Source: Gnetum montanum (lineage: Eukaryota; Streptophyta; Gnetopsida; Gnetales; Gnetaceae). Taken from it: a DNA stretch of 45,619 nucleotides. Where the stretch lies: positions 109,103 to 154,721 of the forward strand of contig MNCI01014914.1 in NCBI GenBank assembly GCA_015680685.1. Reading direction: 5' to 3'. The notes beneath the pieces were generated by a model. It was not told the DNA's origin. It was given only the letters and a program-made list of their open reading frames with translations, and made no database searches. The number at the start of each line of letters is the position of its first letter. The first letter of the stretch is position 1. Of this stretch, positions 31,789 through 42,484 are shown in pieces. A program made the translations under genes and the position numbers.

Positions 31789-32714
31789 NNNNNNNNNNNN
31801 NNNNNNNNNNNNNNNNNNNNNNNNNNNNNNNNNNNNNNNNNNNNNNNNNNNNNNNNNNNNNNNNNNNNNNNNNNNNNNNNNNNNNNNNNNNNNNNNNNNN
31901 NNNNNNNNNNNNNNNNNNNNNNNNNNNNNNNNNNNNNNNNNNNNNNNNNNNNNNNNNNNNNNNNNNNNNNNNNNNNNNNNNNNNNNNNNNNNNNNNNNNN
32001 NNNNNNNNNNNNNNNNNNNNNNNNNNNNNNNNNNNNNNNNNNNNNNNNNNNNNNNNNNNNNNNNNNNNNNNNNNNNNNNNNNNNNNNNNNNNNNNNNNNN
32101 NNNNNNNNNNNNNNNNNNNNNNNNNNNNNNNNNNNNNNNNNNNNNNNNNNNNNNNNNNNNNNNNNNNNNNNNNNNNNNNNNNNNNNNNNNNNNNNNNNNN
32201 NNNNNNNNNNNNNNNNNNNNNNNNNNNNNNNNNNNNNNNNNNNNNNNNNNNNNNNNNNNNNNNNNNNNNNNNNNNNNNNNNNNNNNNNNNNNNNNNNNNN
32301 NNNNNNNNNNNNNNNNNNNNNNNNNNNNNNNNNNNNNNNNNNNNNNNNNNNNNNNNNNNNNNNNNNNNNNNNNNNNNNNNNNNNNNNNNNNNNNNNNNNN
32401 NNNNNNNNNNNNNNNNNNNNNNNNNNNNNNNNNNNNNNNNNNNNNNNNNNNNNNNNNNNNNNNNNNNNNNNNNNNNNNNNNNNNNNNNNNNNNNNNNNNN
32501 NNNNNNNNNNNNNNNNNNNNNNNNNNNNNNNNNNNNNNNNNNNNNNNNNNNNNNNNNNNNNNNNNNNNNNNNNNNNNNNNNNNNNNNNNNNNNNNNNNNN
32601 NNNNNNNNNNNNNNNNNNNNNNNNNNNNNNNNNNNNNNNNNNNNNNNNNNNNNNNNNNNNNNNNNNNNNNNNNNNNNNNNNNNNNNNNNNNNNNNNNNNN
32701 NNNNNNNNNNNNNN
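31789..32714. other. Assembly gap (926 N)
   Basis: Hides the E3 gag start, leader, primer site and about the first 360 bp (plus-strand left end) of the 5' LTR, judged by alignment to the other LTR at about 25590. Confidence 1.
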
Positions 32715-33783
32715 ATGTGCACCGGTCAAAGCGTAGTTGCACAAGTGTGAATGGCAAGTCAAACACCTAGCCCCGGAAAAATGTGACACGATGATGTGAC
32801 GATGTGAGAAGAACTTGGAAGCCAAAAATCGGATGTGCCGAGCGCCCAAGGATTACAAGTTCTATCCTCCTTCGGAATCGCCAATTTCTCCAATCTTTTC
32901 CTCTTCCAATCTTCTTCTCCTTCTTGCTTCTTTTGCTTTGCTTCTCTTGCCTCCTTGTTCTTCTCTAGTTTGTGTGAAGTGATAGGGTATTTATAGGGTT
33001 GGGCTAGGGTTTTCTTTGACCAGGTTCAATGTATCTATGCTGGAAAGTTGTACATGAGTTGGATGTGTGTTGGCAATTTGCCTTCCTTGACTAGGTTCAA
33101 TGTATTTTACAACTTATGGGTCATTCCAGCCCATAAAAATACAAATAAATTAAAAACACAAGCCTTCAAGCGATAAAAAAAAATTAAAAAATTTAAAAAG
33201 ATTAGCTCCAACTCTGGCCCGCTTGGAAAAATATTTGGCCTGATTTTGCATGGGCTTTCATATCTCTTTGTCATTTTATAGATTTCTTGAAAAAGAAAAT
33301 CAAGAAGGATTAACACCGCCTTGCTTGTTTAGCATCCAGTGTGACTTGCAGTGTAACCTGCAATGTGACCTCCAAAACTTGCAATTTTGAGCTAAAATCT
33401 AGAATTTCTGAAGGCTGGAACCCATAGTTATCAATAGTGGACCTTGAGAATGACTTACATGCTTAAAATCAAGTCATTTTAGCTCAGTTTTGGGGCTCTA
33501 AAAACTGGTGACGTTGATCCTTACGCTGTGCAGCGTCTGAAAAAGTAACCAAAGTGTACTTAGCCAAAATCAAACATTTTGAACCTGAATCTTTTGATTC
33601 TAGATGCTGGAAGTTGGTGCATTCACTTGTGGGCCCCAGGGGAACCTTGCCTATTGAATCATGGACCATTGGGGGCTGTTTCGGAGGCCTCCAAGTTTGG
33701 TCACGCTGTACTCATGTTGGGCAGCAGCATGACTTAGCTTGATTCTTATCTAAAAGTGCTAGGTCAAAATTAGTGGTGTTTCA
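32715..33783 (-). mobile_element. E3 5' LTR (partial)
   Basis: Very similar to 25590-26698 with small deletions (e.g. 'ggctagggtttc' near 33010 and a T-run near 33230). Its TATA box is at 32988-32995. High LTR similarity suggests a younger insertion than E1. Confidence 0.92.
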
Positions 33784-35513
33784 GTGTTGCCTCTAGACCG
33801 ATCAATCCCCAACATGCTCCTTTGTGCTCTCTCACGAATAGGCATGTCATTTTTGTACGCAGAATATGTTGCATGTGATCATGACAGAAGGGACTACCAT
33901 CCCACAGAAGTGCAATGTCAAAGGGACTTGCAACAAGAGAGATATCATACATCCTCAAAGGGTAAATGGTCCCATAATGCTCCGCATGTCTTGAGCGAAA
34001 TTGAGGGTGGTGAACTTGCTTCCACAGGTTCCCCACCAAACGATGTTCTAACGATGGTCAAGAGGTGGTGTATCAGAACCTACACTCCACTATTCACAAC
34101 CTTGGTTCTGATACCCACGAACATGAAGTGTTCAAAGAAGGAACACAACCACACAATAAGGGCAAACGTTCTGATCGTGATCACGATCGTGGTCGAGACA
34201 CCGAAGAAAAGGTAGAAAACAGCATCATGGCGATGGTTCTCCTTCTTCTTCACCTTCATCGTCACATTCACCCTCTCCGTCAGTGTTCAAATGTAGTCAT
34301 AAGGAAACCAACTGTGAGGATAAAAGGAAACAGAGTGAAAAACATCGACGAGATAGTCAAGAACAAGGACAAGGGCACTCTAAGGAATCAAGGCATGGAA
34401 GAAGGAAGAGTAGGAAATCGCGTAGACACCATAGACGCTATGAACGAGATGACCACGAAGAACCCCTACTTGCAACTAGAAGCATGCTAGATATAATGGA
34501 GGCCATAAGAGTTCCCACAAGGCACAAAAAAGATAGTAGGATCAAGAGGTTAGACATGAATAACATCCCACGGTTTGAGGGGGGATACAACGCTGATCCT
34601 CAAAATCATTTACAAGCATTCCACGATACATGTGCCCTACTAAACATAGAAAACGAATGGCAAAAACTGAAGTTGTTCCCAAGGACACTAGTGAAAGAAG
34701 CTGAACGCTGGTACCAATCATTAGAACCGGAATCCATTCAGAGGTGGAGTACAATGTTAGAACTATTTAATGATAAGTACCAAGCATAGTCCTGAGTGTC
34801 TAGCCTATGAAAGGAAATCCAAGGATGGAAGCAAGGAAATCATGAACCCTTGGATGCTGCCATGGGCTGCTATTACGCACTATTACATCGTTGCCCTAGC
34901 CATGGTTATTCACAGCGGGATCAACTACGCCATCTCATAGATGGACTTAAGCATAAAACAAGAAGAACCCTTGGGACATATGCCCAAGTAAGATTATCGA
35001 AGCTTAGGTCTCATCAAATCCATAGATTGCTAGAGCAAGTCACCAAAGAAGAAGGTGAGCTATGGAAGAGAGAAAGTACAGAAGAGTACAACTGAGATCA
35101 TTCCCTCCGAAAAAGGGGAGTGAGATTCTGTGAGGAGGAAGAAGAGTCACCACTTGAAGAGATGGTGAATAGGAAAACTTTGCTGCTCCAAAAGTTAACA
35201 ACCGAAGTATTGGCAAAGGTAAACCAAATGTGGGACTCCCTATATAGTAGGTTTAAAACTATTCTTAATATTGTAGAGGATTCTAGAGAGCGAGGTAGTG
35301 AGCATGACAAAAAGAAAAAGAGAGAAGTAGACAATGCACATAACAAGGGTAAGGGTAAAATGGCCATCACTTAAGAGGTTGTGGATTCAGACACAGACAA
35401 TGACAGTGGATGTGAGATATGCCAATACGACCATCCTAAGGGATGTTGCCCAGTAATCTCACATCTACAAGAGTCTGGGATGTACGCACTCAATCCACAA
35501 TCTAATAAATGGT
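33784..35513 (+). pseudogene. E1 gag, main part
   Basis: After the GTGTT duplication the gag frame resumes (LPLDRSINPNML) and passes an Arg/Ser/Asp-rich region (SPSSSHSPSPS, RDSQEQGQGHSKESRHGRRK). It reaches the Gag core: NIPRFEGGYNADPQNHLQAF and AERWYQSLEPESIQRW, then LLHRCPSHGYSQRDQLRHLI, and a Cys/His motif CEICQYDHPKGCC near 35420. Frame changes occur near 34050, 34205 and 34795, with stops at 34788, 35093 and 35372, so it is dead. The core and Cys/His motif fit an Athila-type Gag (inference from family knowledge). Confidence 0.78.
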
Positions 35514-36097
35514 AAGCAACCTGACAGTTACCTTATCCCCAAGGTAACCCAAGGCAGTTCCACCAACCTTCAACATATTATCCAAGTGGAACTCCACCAC
35601 AACCCGTTGAGCAACATCAATAGTGGCAATACCCACAGTCATGGGGGATGCCACCACCAAGGCAACAATACCCCTACCGGCAACCAAACCCATATGGCTA
35701 CTACGTGCAGCATCCAATCTCTCCACGTAACTCTATTGGTCATGTTACACCACAACATCACTACCAAGCTCATGAGTATTTTAGAACTCCTTCTCCTATG
35801 AGAGATAACCCACAAACATACCATCCTTTGAATCCATCCGCAACTCTCACATCGATAGCTCCATTACCACCTGCTCTAGCAATGCAAGGGGAACTCCCTG
35901 CTCAACCGCAGCAATGCAATGCCACAAGGGTTGTAAATACTCAACCCGTTGTTGGTTCTGATAACTATATAAAGAGATGATCTTTCTTCAGAACCAACAG
36001 TCCAACCAAGCCCTCACAACCACAAGCGGTTGAACCTCTGAATGCCTCTCCATCAAATAAGGCTTCAGAGCTCCCTTCAAACCAAACACTGAGGTTA
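35514..36097 (+). pseudogene. E1 Pro/Gln/Tyr-rich linker
   Basis: The region encodes low-complexity protein such as MPPPRQQYPYRQPNPYGYYV and QGELPAQPQQCNA, between the Cys/His motif and protease. A TGA near 35978 interrupts it. Confidence 0.6.
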
Positions 36098-37081
36098 ATG
36101 CATACGGTTATGTTAACACATGTCGTTACTGACTGGATTAAGGTGGGCCACCTTCCCAAGAAATTCTCTGATCCTAGAAGCCCTCTAATCTATTTCCAAG
36201 TCATTGGGAATGAACCATGTAAAGCTCTTCTGGACTCAGGTTCCAGAGTCAACCTAATATCACAAGAAATGTACAAAGCCTAGAACCTGCCTCCATCAAG
36301 GAAGAGTAATATTCACCTAGAGTTGGCTGACCAGTCCATCACTATCCCCTTGGGACTGGTGGAGGACATTGTTACCACTGTGTGTGGGTGGTCGTACCTA
36401 GCTAATTTCCTAGTGATACAAGTAAATAACGATAAAGGGGACTTCCCAATAATAATGGGAAGGGCATGGCTAAGTACTGTAGATGCACATCTAAGAGTCT
36501 ATGATCTTTCCCTAGAAATATCTAAGGAGAACACTTTTGGGAAGATCGAGAAGAAGAAGGTTCCATGCATCGCATACAGTGATACAGGGTGCAATTGTGT
36601 GCAGAAATCATGGGTTGGGTAAAGTTTAGCATTGCCTGCATGCAACTAGTGTGTGCAAGACCTTAACCTACAAAAGTGCCTGTATGTAGTAGCCACACAA
36701 CAAAGAGACACCCAATGGCTGATAGTTGATCAAGTGAATAACTCACTAACATGCATGGAGCTAACTGAGGGGATAACTAGTACTTACATCGAAAGCATAG
36801 ATACACTGGAGCAAGATCGTTGCCAACTTCCAGGCCTTAACCTGGAAAACATCAATTGGGGAAAGTTGGAAATTCCTAAAAAGTCAAACAAAAACTTTAA
36901 TAAGAAATTACTAGTCAATGTGCAAAAAACCAAACTTTCCATGAACTTAGAACGGCCGGTACACATAAGACCTTTGAGAAGGGATGACCCTGCTCATTAT
37001 TTCGAATCTCCCCCTTCCAACTCAGTCATGGGGGAGATGGCCACCTCTACTGATCAATTGAGGCCCTCAATTCCTTTTTAA
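36098..37081 (+). pseudogene. E1 protease and following frame
   Basis: EPCKALLDSGSRVNLIS carries the Asp-Ser-Gly active site of a retropepsin-like protease, and FPIIMGRAWLSTVDAHLRVY matches the second conserved block (hydrophobic-GR-WL). Stops at 36281-36283 (TAG), about 36620 and 36645 interrupt. The last part (36653-37081) contains NINWGKLEIPKKSNKNFNKK and ends RPSIPF; I do not recognise it. No RT motif follows, so pol is missing in this family member. Confidence 0.75.
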
Positions 37082-38650
37082 GTTTTTGTTTTACACATTT
37101 TTGTTTTACAAATTTCTATAACTTTTCTTGTTTTTATTTTGCAACATCGTTAATACTTTTTCATTTCTTTGTGTGATTGTTTGTTTTTTGTTTTTGTTTT
37201 GTTTTGTTAAGTTCATCACCTAATAAGTGCTCCTGATGGTGGTATGAACTGTATTCCATTGATTGCTAATGTTTGGTTTTTACCTTTGAGTTATAATGTT
37301 GATACTAAGGTATGGTTCTTTTGATATAATAGGCAATGAATCCATGTCATCCATGCATTCATAAATTTCTATGATCACTCTTGGCTTGTAAATGTACAGT
37401 CCCTTTCTTAATCATAAAACTATCAACGAATTGGTGACTGGGCATTTCTCAAACTAAGGAAGGACTCAAGGATTGAAAAAGGTATGAATTCAAGGGGATT
37501 TGATGCATTTGTGTTGGCCATTCTCTTGGGTGCTTGGATGTTTTCTTCTTGAGTTTTCCTTACCATTCTGACGTTGCTCTATTATTGGGAGGCTGAGCTA
37601 ATAAAAATAATAAGTCTTTGCATGGGTGGTTCTCACGCAAAAAAAAAATAGTGAGAATTCAAAGCACATCCCTTAGATAAAATAATCATCTGGGCTACAA
37701 GCACTAGTTATGGAACTAAACAAACATGTTCCCTTTAACTAAGGCCCTCTCTCGCTTCCTGCTTTTCCCTTTTTCATTTCCTCAGAATGGTGGTGACTCT
37801 TTGGTAGAAGCATTCTTGCTACTTCAAGTGGATGGATTGGCCAAGTGTATTAATGCGAAGTCACTGGATGTGGATTGTTTGAGGCTGGATTTGGAATGAG
37901 ATCTACTAAGTCACATTAACCATAACTACACAAGGGGCTGTACACCACCTTGTTCTTGGGACTCCATTCCATTCTCTTCTCCTCATCATTCTTTCTCCNA
38001 TATTGTTTATTTTTCTCCATTTTTCTTATTCCTTATATTTTTCCATTCTATCACTACCGGAGGATCGCTCTTAGTCATGGGGGTCCTGGTCCAATTTTTT
38101 CAATTTTCTCCTAACCCCTACACCTTGGGTAGTCACCAATGTTATATCTCTAAAATCCGTATTGGCCATATCACAACTTAGCCAATGGATCTTACACCGA
38201 GGCAAGGTATCAACTATATTGTAATTTACTTATCCTTACTCATATGTGATTGTGTTGTGTGTGCATATGGCAATCATACAGCAATAGACTGGACCTAGAG
38301 GAAACACTCAAGATGGACTGGTGCTAGAACAGTTGTGCAAGGAACAAGATTGATGGTGTGGTTATGGATGGACAACAGAAGGTGCAATCTTGGCATCAGC
38401 AGCAACACGTCTTCTCCTTTTTCTCTCTCTCTCTCTCTCTTCTCTCTTAGCTGCCAAATAAGGTCAAATGTCAAATGTGTATAGTGCTCACTCTTATGGT
38501 CATGAACACTAATATTGCCATGTATTGTAATGATAGATCCGTTCACATGTCACCCCATTCACCATTAGTGTAATTCAAGTCAATAATCCCATACCTTCCC
38601 AATATTTTGTAAGGAACTCGAGGACAAGTTTTCATTTAGTCATGGGGTTA
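37082..38650 (+). other. E1 3' untranslated tail
   Basis: AT-rich, no coding similarity. It contains a TC microsatellite at 38421-38445, also present inverted near 44880 in copy 3. The end ('ctcgaggacaagtttt... catggggtta') is the conserved pre-LTR segment with polypurine tract. A single N at 37999 may hide a join. Confidence 0.75.
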
Positions 38651-39468
38651 TGATGAGCCGTGATATCCCGTACACGATATCGCATCTGCAATATTGCATC
38701 CGCCATGTGATATCACATACGCGATATCACATCCTGCCTCATCTTCTATAAATAAGAGGCGGCTTCCCTTGTTCAAGATAGTTAGACTTAGACCCTTAGC
38801 CAAACTCTTGTAGTTCTACCATTCTAGAGTTAGAATAATTCCTGTGTGCCCATAGTAGGAGTCATAGAGTGAACAGATCTTTATTAGCACACATTTGTGT
38901 ACGGCAATAAAGATGAACTTTATGATAAACCTTGCAGCATACAAATTAAGCTAAATAGTAATTAATTATTGTTGAATGTTTAAATGCTTAAATGCTTTCC
39001 TAGTTAATTAATCTCTCTCTCAACCTTTGACTCTCCTATTTAAGTACACTTAGTACAACCACTTCGAGCATGTGTGTAGCGCTTGGTGACCCAGTAACGA
39101 TTAGCATTTGGTAATCCTAGCAGCGTTACACTACTTCAGGATGTGTGTGGCAAGTGGGAATAGATACTGGTGTTAGGAATAACTAGAACTTAGCTAGTGG
39201 ATAGTTAATGTAAGTTAGTCACTTAGTTCTCTTTACCTTCCCCTATTAGCATAAGACATTAAAAAGATAAAGTTATAAAAATGATATACCTCAAGCTTAC
39301 TTAACCATACAACCGTGACAATATAAGTAAGTTTGGGAAGACAGCGATTGATTACCCTTAAGTGTTCCATTAAGGCGCATAAGCACTTAGTCCTTCGAGT
39401 TTGACCAGATCGTGCGTGAAATGCTCGTATTCGTATGGTTGAGTGTAGGGGTACCTCGCCACTCATCA
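38651..39468 (+). mobile_element. E1 3' LTR
   Basis: 818 bp, TGATGAG...CTCATCA, followed by AAGTT. Its palindrome array (38656-38730) has an extra unit against the 5' LTR; TATA box at 38747-38754. Confidence 0.93.
38747..38754 (+). promoter_or_regulatory. TATA box, E1 3' LTR
   Basis: TATAAATA in 'cttctataaataagagg'. Confidence 0.75.
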
Positions 39469-39617
39469 AAGTTTAAATTAAAATCCTTGGATTTGTAGCT
39501 TTTTTATTAGTTATTTATAGGAAATTATATGGGGATGTTAGAGCTTGAAGTTTTTTTAGACAATATTTACCCCCAAGACATATAGTCAAATTAATTTTAT
39601 AACTTAGCATTATCCAC

Positions 39618-39680
39618 TAGAATCAAACCCATAAGTTAGAGCCTCCAAATTAAAAGTCTTATCACTAGGCTAATACATCA
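39618..39680 (-). repeat. tRNA-derived SINE-like head
   Basis: On the - strand TTAGCCTAGTGATAAG resembles an RNA polymerase III A box and GGGTTTGATTC a B box, about 35 bp apart. This is the layout of plant tRNA-derived SINEs. I could not define the 3' end or a target duplication. Confidence 0.4.
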
Positions 39681-39773
39681 TGTTATCATACCTATAGTCA
39701 AATTGTTTTAAGTTTTGATACCTTACAAAGCTCTCTCAATATTCAACCAACATGATAGTTAATGCATCTTGGA

Positions 39774-39842
39774 ATGTAGGACAAGTGGTCAAGACACTCA
39801 TCTCTTAATTAGGAGGCTGTGGATTTGATTCTTACCTTTACT
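39774..39842 (+). repeat. tRNA-derived SINE-like head
   Basis: Contains 'ggacaagtggtcaagacact' (A-box-like) and 'ggatttgattc' (B-box-like) with 'cttaattaggaggctgtgg' between, parallel to the neighbouring heads. Confidence 0.4.
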
Positions 39843-39971
39843 CCCAGGTGTGGCAAAAAAATGATATCCAATGATAGGTATCTTAATTTGTTAGCTCATT
39901 ATATAACAAATATTATTTAGATAGGATGTTGTTAGTTGAGTTAGAGGAGGGGGATGTTGAACTCTTAAAAA

Positions 39972-40035
39972 TGAGGTATTAGCGTAATGGTAAGGCTCTT
40001 AATTTGGTAACTCGAAGTTATGGATTCAATTTTAC
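39972..40035 (+). repeat. tRNA-derived SINE-like head
   Basis: 'ttagcgtaatggtaagg' and 'tggattcaattt' are A- and B-box-like, separated by 'ctcttaatttggtaactcga'. The third such head within 420 bp. Confidence 0.42.
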
Positions 40036-41869
40036 TATATGTCATGGAGATAAATATTGTTTAAAAAATTTTGAGGTTTCAAAAGCAACACCCTCTTTTT
40101 ACCCCTCAAGTTTTGATCATTACAACTAATCTTGAAAAGCCTTCTTATAGAAAAGAAAAAGAATCATGTTTTGGCCTCATTCAAAAGCATCCTTGCAATT
40201 TTTTAGTTCTTACTAAAGGCTTCTTCAACAAGAAAATAATAACTCTCTCAAGAAATAAAAATAAAACAAGAAACAAACTCTAATAAAAGTTGTTAACTTT
40301 TCCAACTTGAATCCACAAATATAAAAGTAATTAACTGATAATGCAAAAGATGAATTAATTGCTAAGAAAAGCTTTTCTACTTGAAGCTGTAACTAAAAAG
40401 TAACATCTTTAAAAATATCACAATTAAGAAGAGGGGGAGGATCCCAAATCCAAAAAATATTAATAATAAGCAAAAGAGTTCAGAGTAATACATCACATGC
40501 TTTATCATCAAGTAGAAAGACCTAAAAAACCATGAAAAGAAATAACTTTCTAATTTTGGCCTAAAGGCCAACACATCTAGTGCAATGGAGGTTGCGAAGG
40601 GAGTGAAGTTTATCACCCTTACCATATAATGCCACAACATGCCACATCATCTCCCTTGCCACATAATGCCATGACATGCCACATCATGCCACAACTATGT
40701 AACACCATAGGCACGTTATCATAGCAGCTATGGATAAGGAACCATAGTGATGCTGGCAGAGATGGCCACGTTGGCAAAGATGGCGACACTGAAGCATGGC
40801 ACCCAGGAGCCTTCATCAACACAGTAAACACCTATGCACCACCAACACCTACATGCCCCAAAACACCTGTGCAGATATTGATGCCTTATACTCTTTGTCG
40901 ACACATTGTCACCGGTGAAGCATGTGCAACAATAGATAATAGAGGCACAACAATGGACAATAGAGGCCCAACAATGGACAACAAAGGTGTAGCAGTGCAG
41001 AGGTAGCTTTTTTTGCCATTGATGAATAGTAGTGGTGTAGCGAATTAGGCTGGAGCGATAGTAGTACACGCAGTGATGGTGGGTGAGGCTTTCATGTGGC
41101 ACAATGTAGGGTGTGACGATGGTTATGGTGGCAAAAAGCCCACGAGCACCAGCATTAATAAGCGAACATTGAGGCAAGTGCAATGGCTATGTACAAGATC
41201 TGTGGTTAACAGTACTCTCCCATCATTATTGCAAGAATGGGTGTATGAACAGCAGTAGATTACTAAGTTCAACATGAAGGAAAAATTTGGATTGAAGTCA
41301 ATTGTGGAGATTTACCTCCAAGCACCAACACTCTAGGGGAGTTTTAAAATGACAATGGTCTTCTATTTGTAGGGGTTGTTAGTTTTCATAATCAAATGTT
41401 ACAATTTCATTTATTATTTGTAATGATTTTGTTGGAAGTTGTATTTCTTTTGTTGGCAAAGGCATTTATTGTTATTTTACCAACACCTATGTAGTCCATT
41501 TAAAGATTTTTTGCATGTTGATGTCAAGATGAAAGATGGTTTGAGGTTTTTTCTTTTAAAAAAAATTTAAGAGGGGACTTTGTAAGAAAATCTCCCCTCA
41601 GGCTTCATAATAGTTTTTATATACAAAAATCTTCTCTCTCATAATATATTTTCTCTCATTGGTTCTCTTTTTTAATTTGATAAAGCTTTGGCAAATATTT
41701 TCCATGTTGCTATTAAGCATGGTCATTCAATTATAAAGAAGGTTCTTCAAAAGCAAATTTTGTCAAGAGTAACAATAGATCAAATTTTACCATATGCATT
41801 GCAAAAGTTTTTTAATATTACACTATGAAGCCATGTTTTGCATTGTAAACATTTTTTAATATTACTAAA
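40036..41869. other. Interval without recognised gene
   Basis: Holds low-complexity words: 'gccacatcatgcca'-type repeats at 40630-40695 and a 22-bp unit 'caacaatggacaatagaggc' repeated about two and a half times at 40928-40990. A purine stretch 'aagaggggactt' next to 'tgtaagaaaatctcccctc' at 41568-41600 could be a polypurine tract and LTR start, but no partner LTR is visible. Small ORFs have no similarity that I recognise. Confidence 0.5.
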
Positions 41870-42370
41870 ATTAAAATTAAAATTAAGTGATTTTGTGAGT
41901 ATCTTAAGTATTATCAGTTTAAAACTAAAATAAATAATATTAGAATCCTATTCTAAATTATNGTTTAAAACTAAAATAAATAATATTAGAATCCTATTCT
42001 AAATTATTGAAAGCCATTTTCTTCCTAAGAATCTAGAGTATTGTTTTTAAGAATCACTAAGACTCACCAAATGAATATCTTAAGTTTAATCAATTTAAAA
42101 CTAAGACTAAGTTATTTTCTTCATAATAATATAGAATATTGTTTTTGGGAATCACTAAGAGTCACCAAATCAATATCTTAAGTCTAATCAATTTAAACCT
42201 AAGACTATGGCCTTATGTTCTCTAGAAATGGAGCATAAAGATCTAGAGTTTTGTTTTTAGAAATCACTAAGACTCAACAAATAAACTAATTTATGAATAT
42301 CTTAAGTATAATCAATTTAAAACTAAGGCTATTGCCTTATGTTCTCTAGAAATGGAGCATAAAGGTTTAT
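41870..42370. repeat. AT-rich tandem repeat, about 110-130 bp period
   Basis: Four to five diverged units share 'aatcactaagactcaccaaa', 'atatcttaagt', 'atcaatttaaaactaag' and, in the last two, 'ccttatgttctctagaaatg'. Positions 41917-41961 and 41963-42007 are an exact 45-bp duplicate around a single N, probably an assembly join. Confidence 0.7.
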
Positions 42371-42380
42371 TATTATTAAT

Positions 42381-42453
42381 TGGAGGCATAGGGTATCAAT
42401 CCCCATACCCTTGCATGCAAAGCGAGTGTTCTACCATATGAGCTACACCCCTT
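42381..42453 (-). tRNA. tRNA-Ala (TGC)-like pseudogene
   Basis: On the - strand: 'ggtgtagctcatatggtaga' is the D-arm and A box, CTCGC-TTTGCAT-GCAAG the anticodon arm with anticodon TGC (one stem mismatch), and TGGGG-ATTGATA-CCCTA the T arm with an altered B box. The acceptor stem is imperfect (first base A). The overall match is to cytosolic tRNA-Ala(UGC). The changed T loop and acceptor suggest a pseudogene or a tRNA-derived repeat. Confidence 0.55.
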
Positions 42454-42484
42454 ACCTCATTAATTTGTAGATGTAACTCCCTAG

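Larger units (their letters stand above)
25226..33783 (-). mobile_element. E3: Tat-related gag-pro retrotransposon lacking RT and integrase
   Basis: Flanked by perfect GTGTT duplications (25221-25225 and 33784-33788). LTRs are 25226-26698 (3') and up to 33783 (5', partly in a gap). Between them on the - strand are gag and protease close to those of E2, then hairpin arrays and a 3' UTR. RT, RNase H, integrase and the antisense gene are all absent: after protease (28894) the sequence goes from one hairpin array (28392-28878) to the next (27875-28228). It is either a deletion derivative or a non-autonomous relative of E2, dependent on another element's pol. Confidence 0.92.
5844..39468 (+). mobile_element. 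E1: Athila-like, non-autonomous LTR retrotransposon (family A copy 2) hosting two nested elements
   Basis: E1 is bounded by LTRs 5844-6620 and 38651-39468 and flanked by an exact 5-bp target duplication, AAGTT (5839-5843 and 39469-39473). Removing E2, E3 and their duplications leaves about 6.8 kb. A tRNA-Asp-type primer site follows the 5' LTR. Coding capacity is gag with an unusual Cys/His motif and a retropepsin-like protease; no RT, RNase H or integrase is visible before the 3' tail, so it would need enzymes in trans. The primer site and the CEICQYDHPKGCC motif point to the Athila branch of Ty3/Gypsy (inference). Confidence 0.9.

Noticed and set aside
31690-32849. Long ORFs through the second N gap
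   Set aside because: Same reason: they consist almost wholly of Ns.
34065-34490. Overlapping + strand ORFs as separate genes
   Set aside because: They are alternate-frame pieces of one frameshifted E1 gag.
40728-41183. 151-residue ORF on the - strand
   Set aside because: Low-complexity translation with no recognisable motif, overlapping short tandem repeats.
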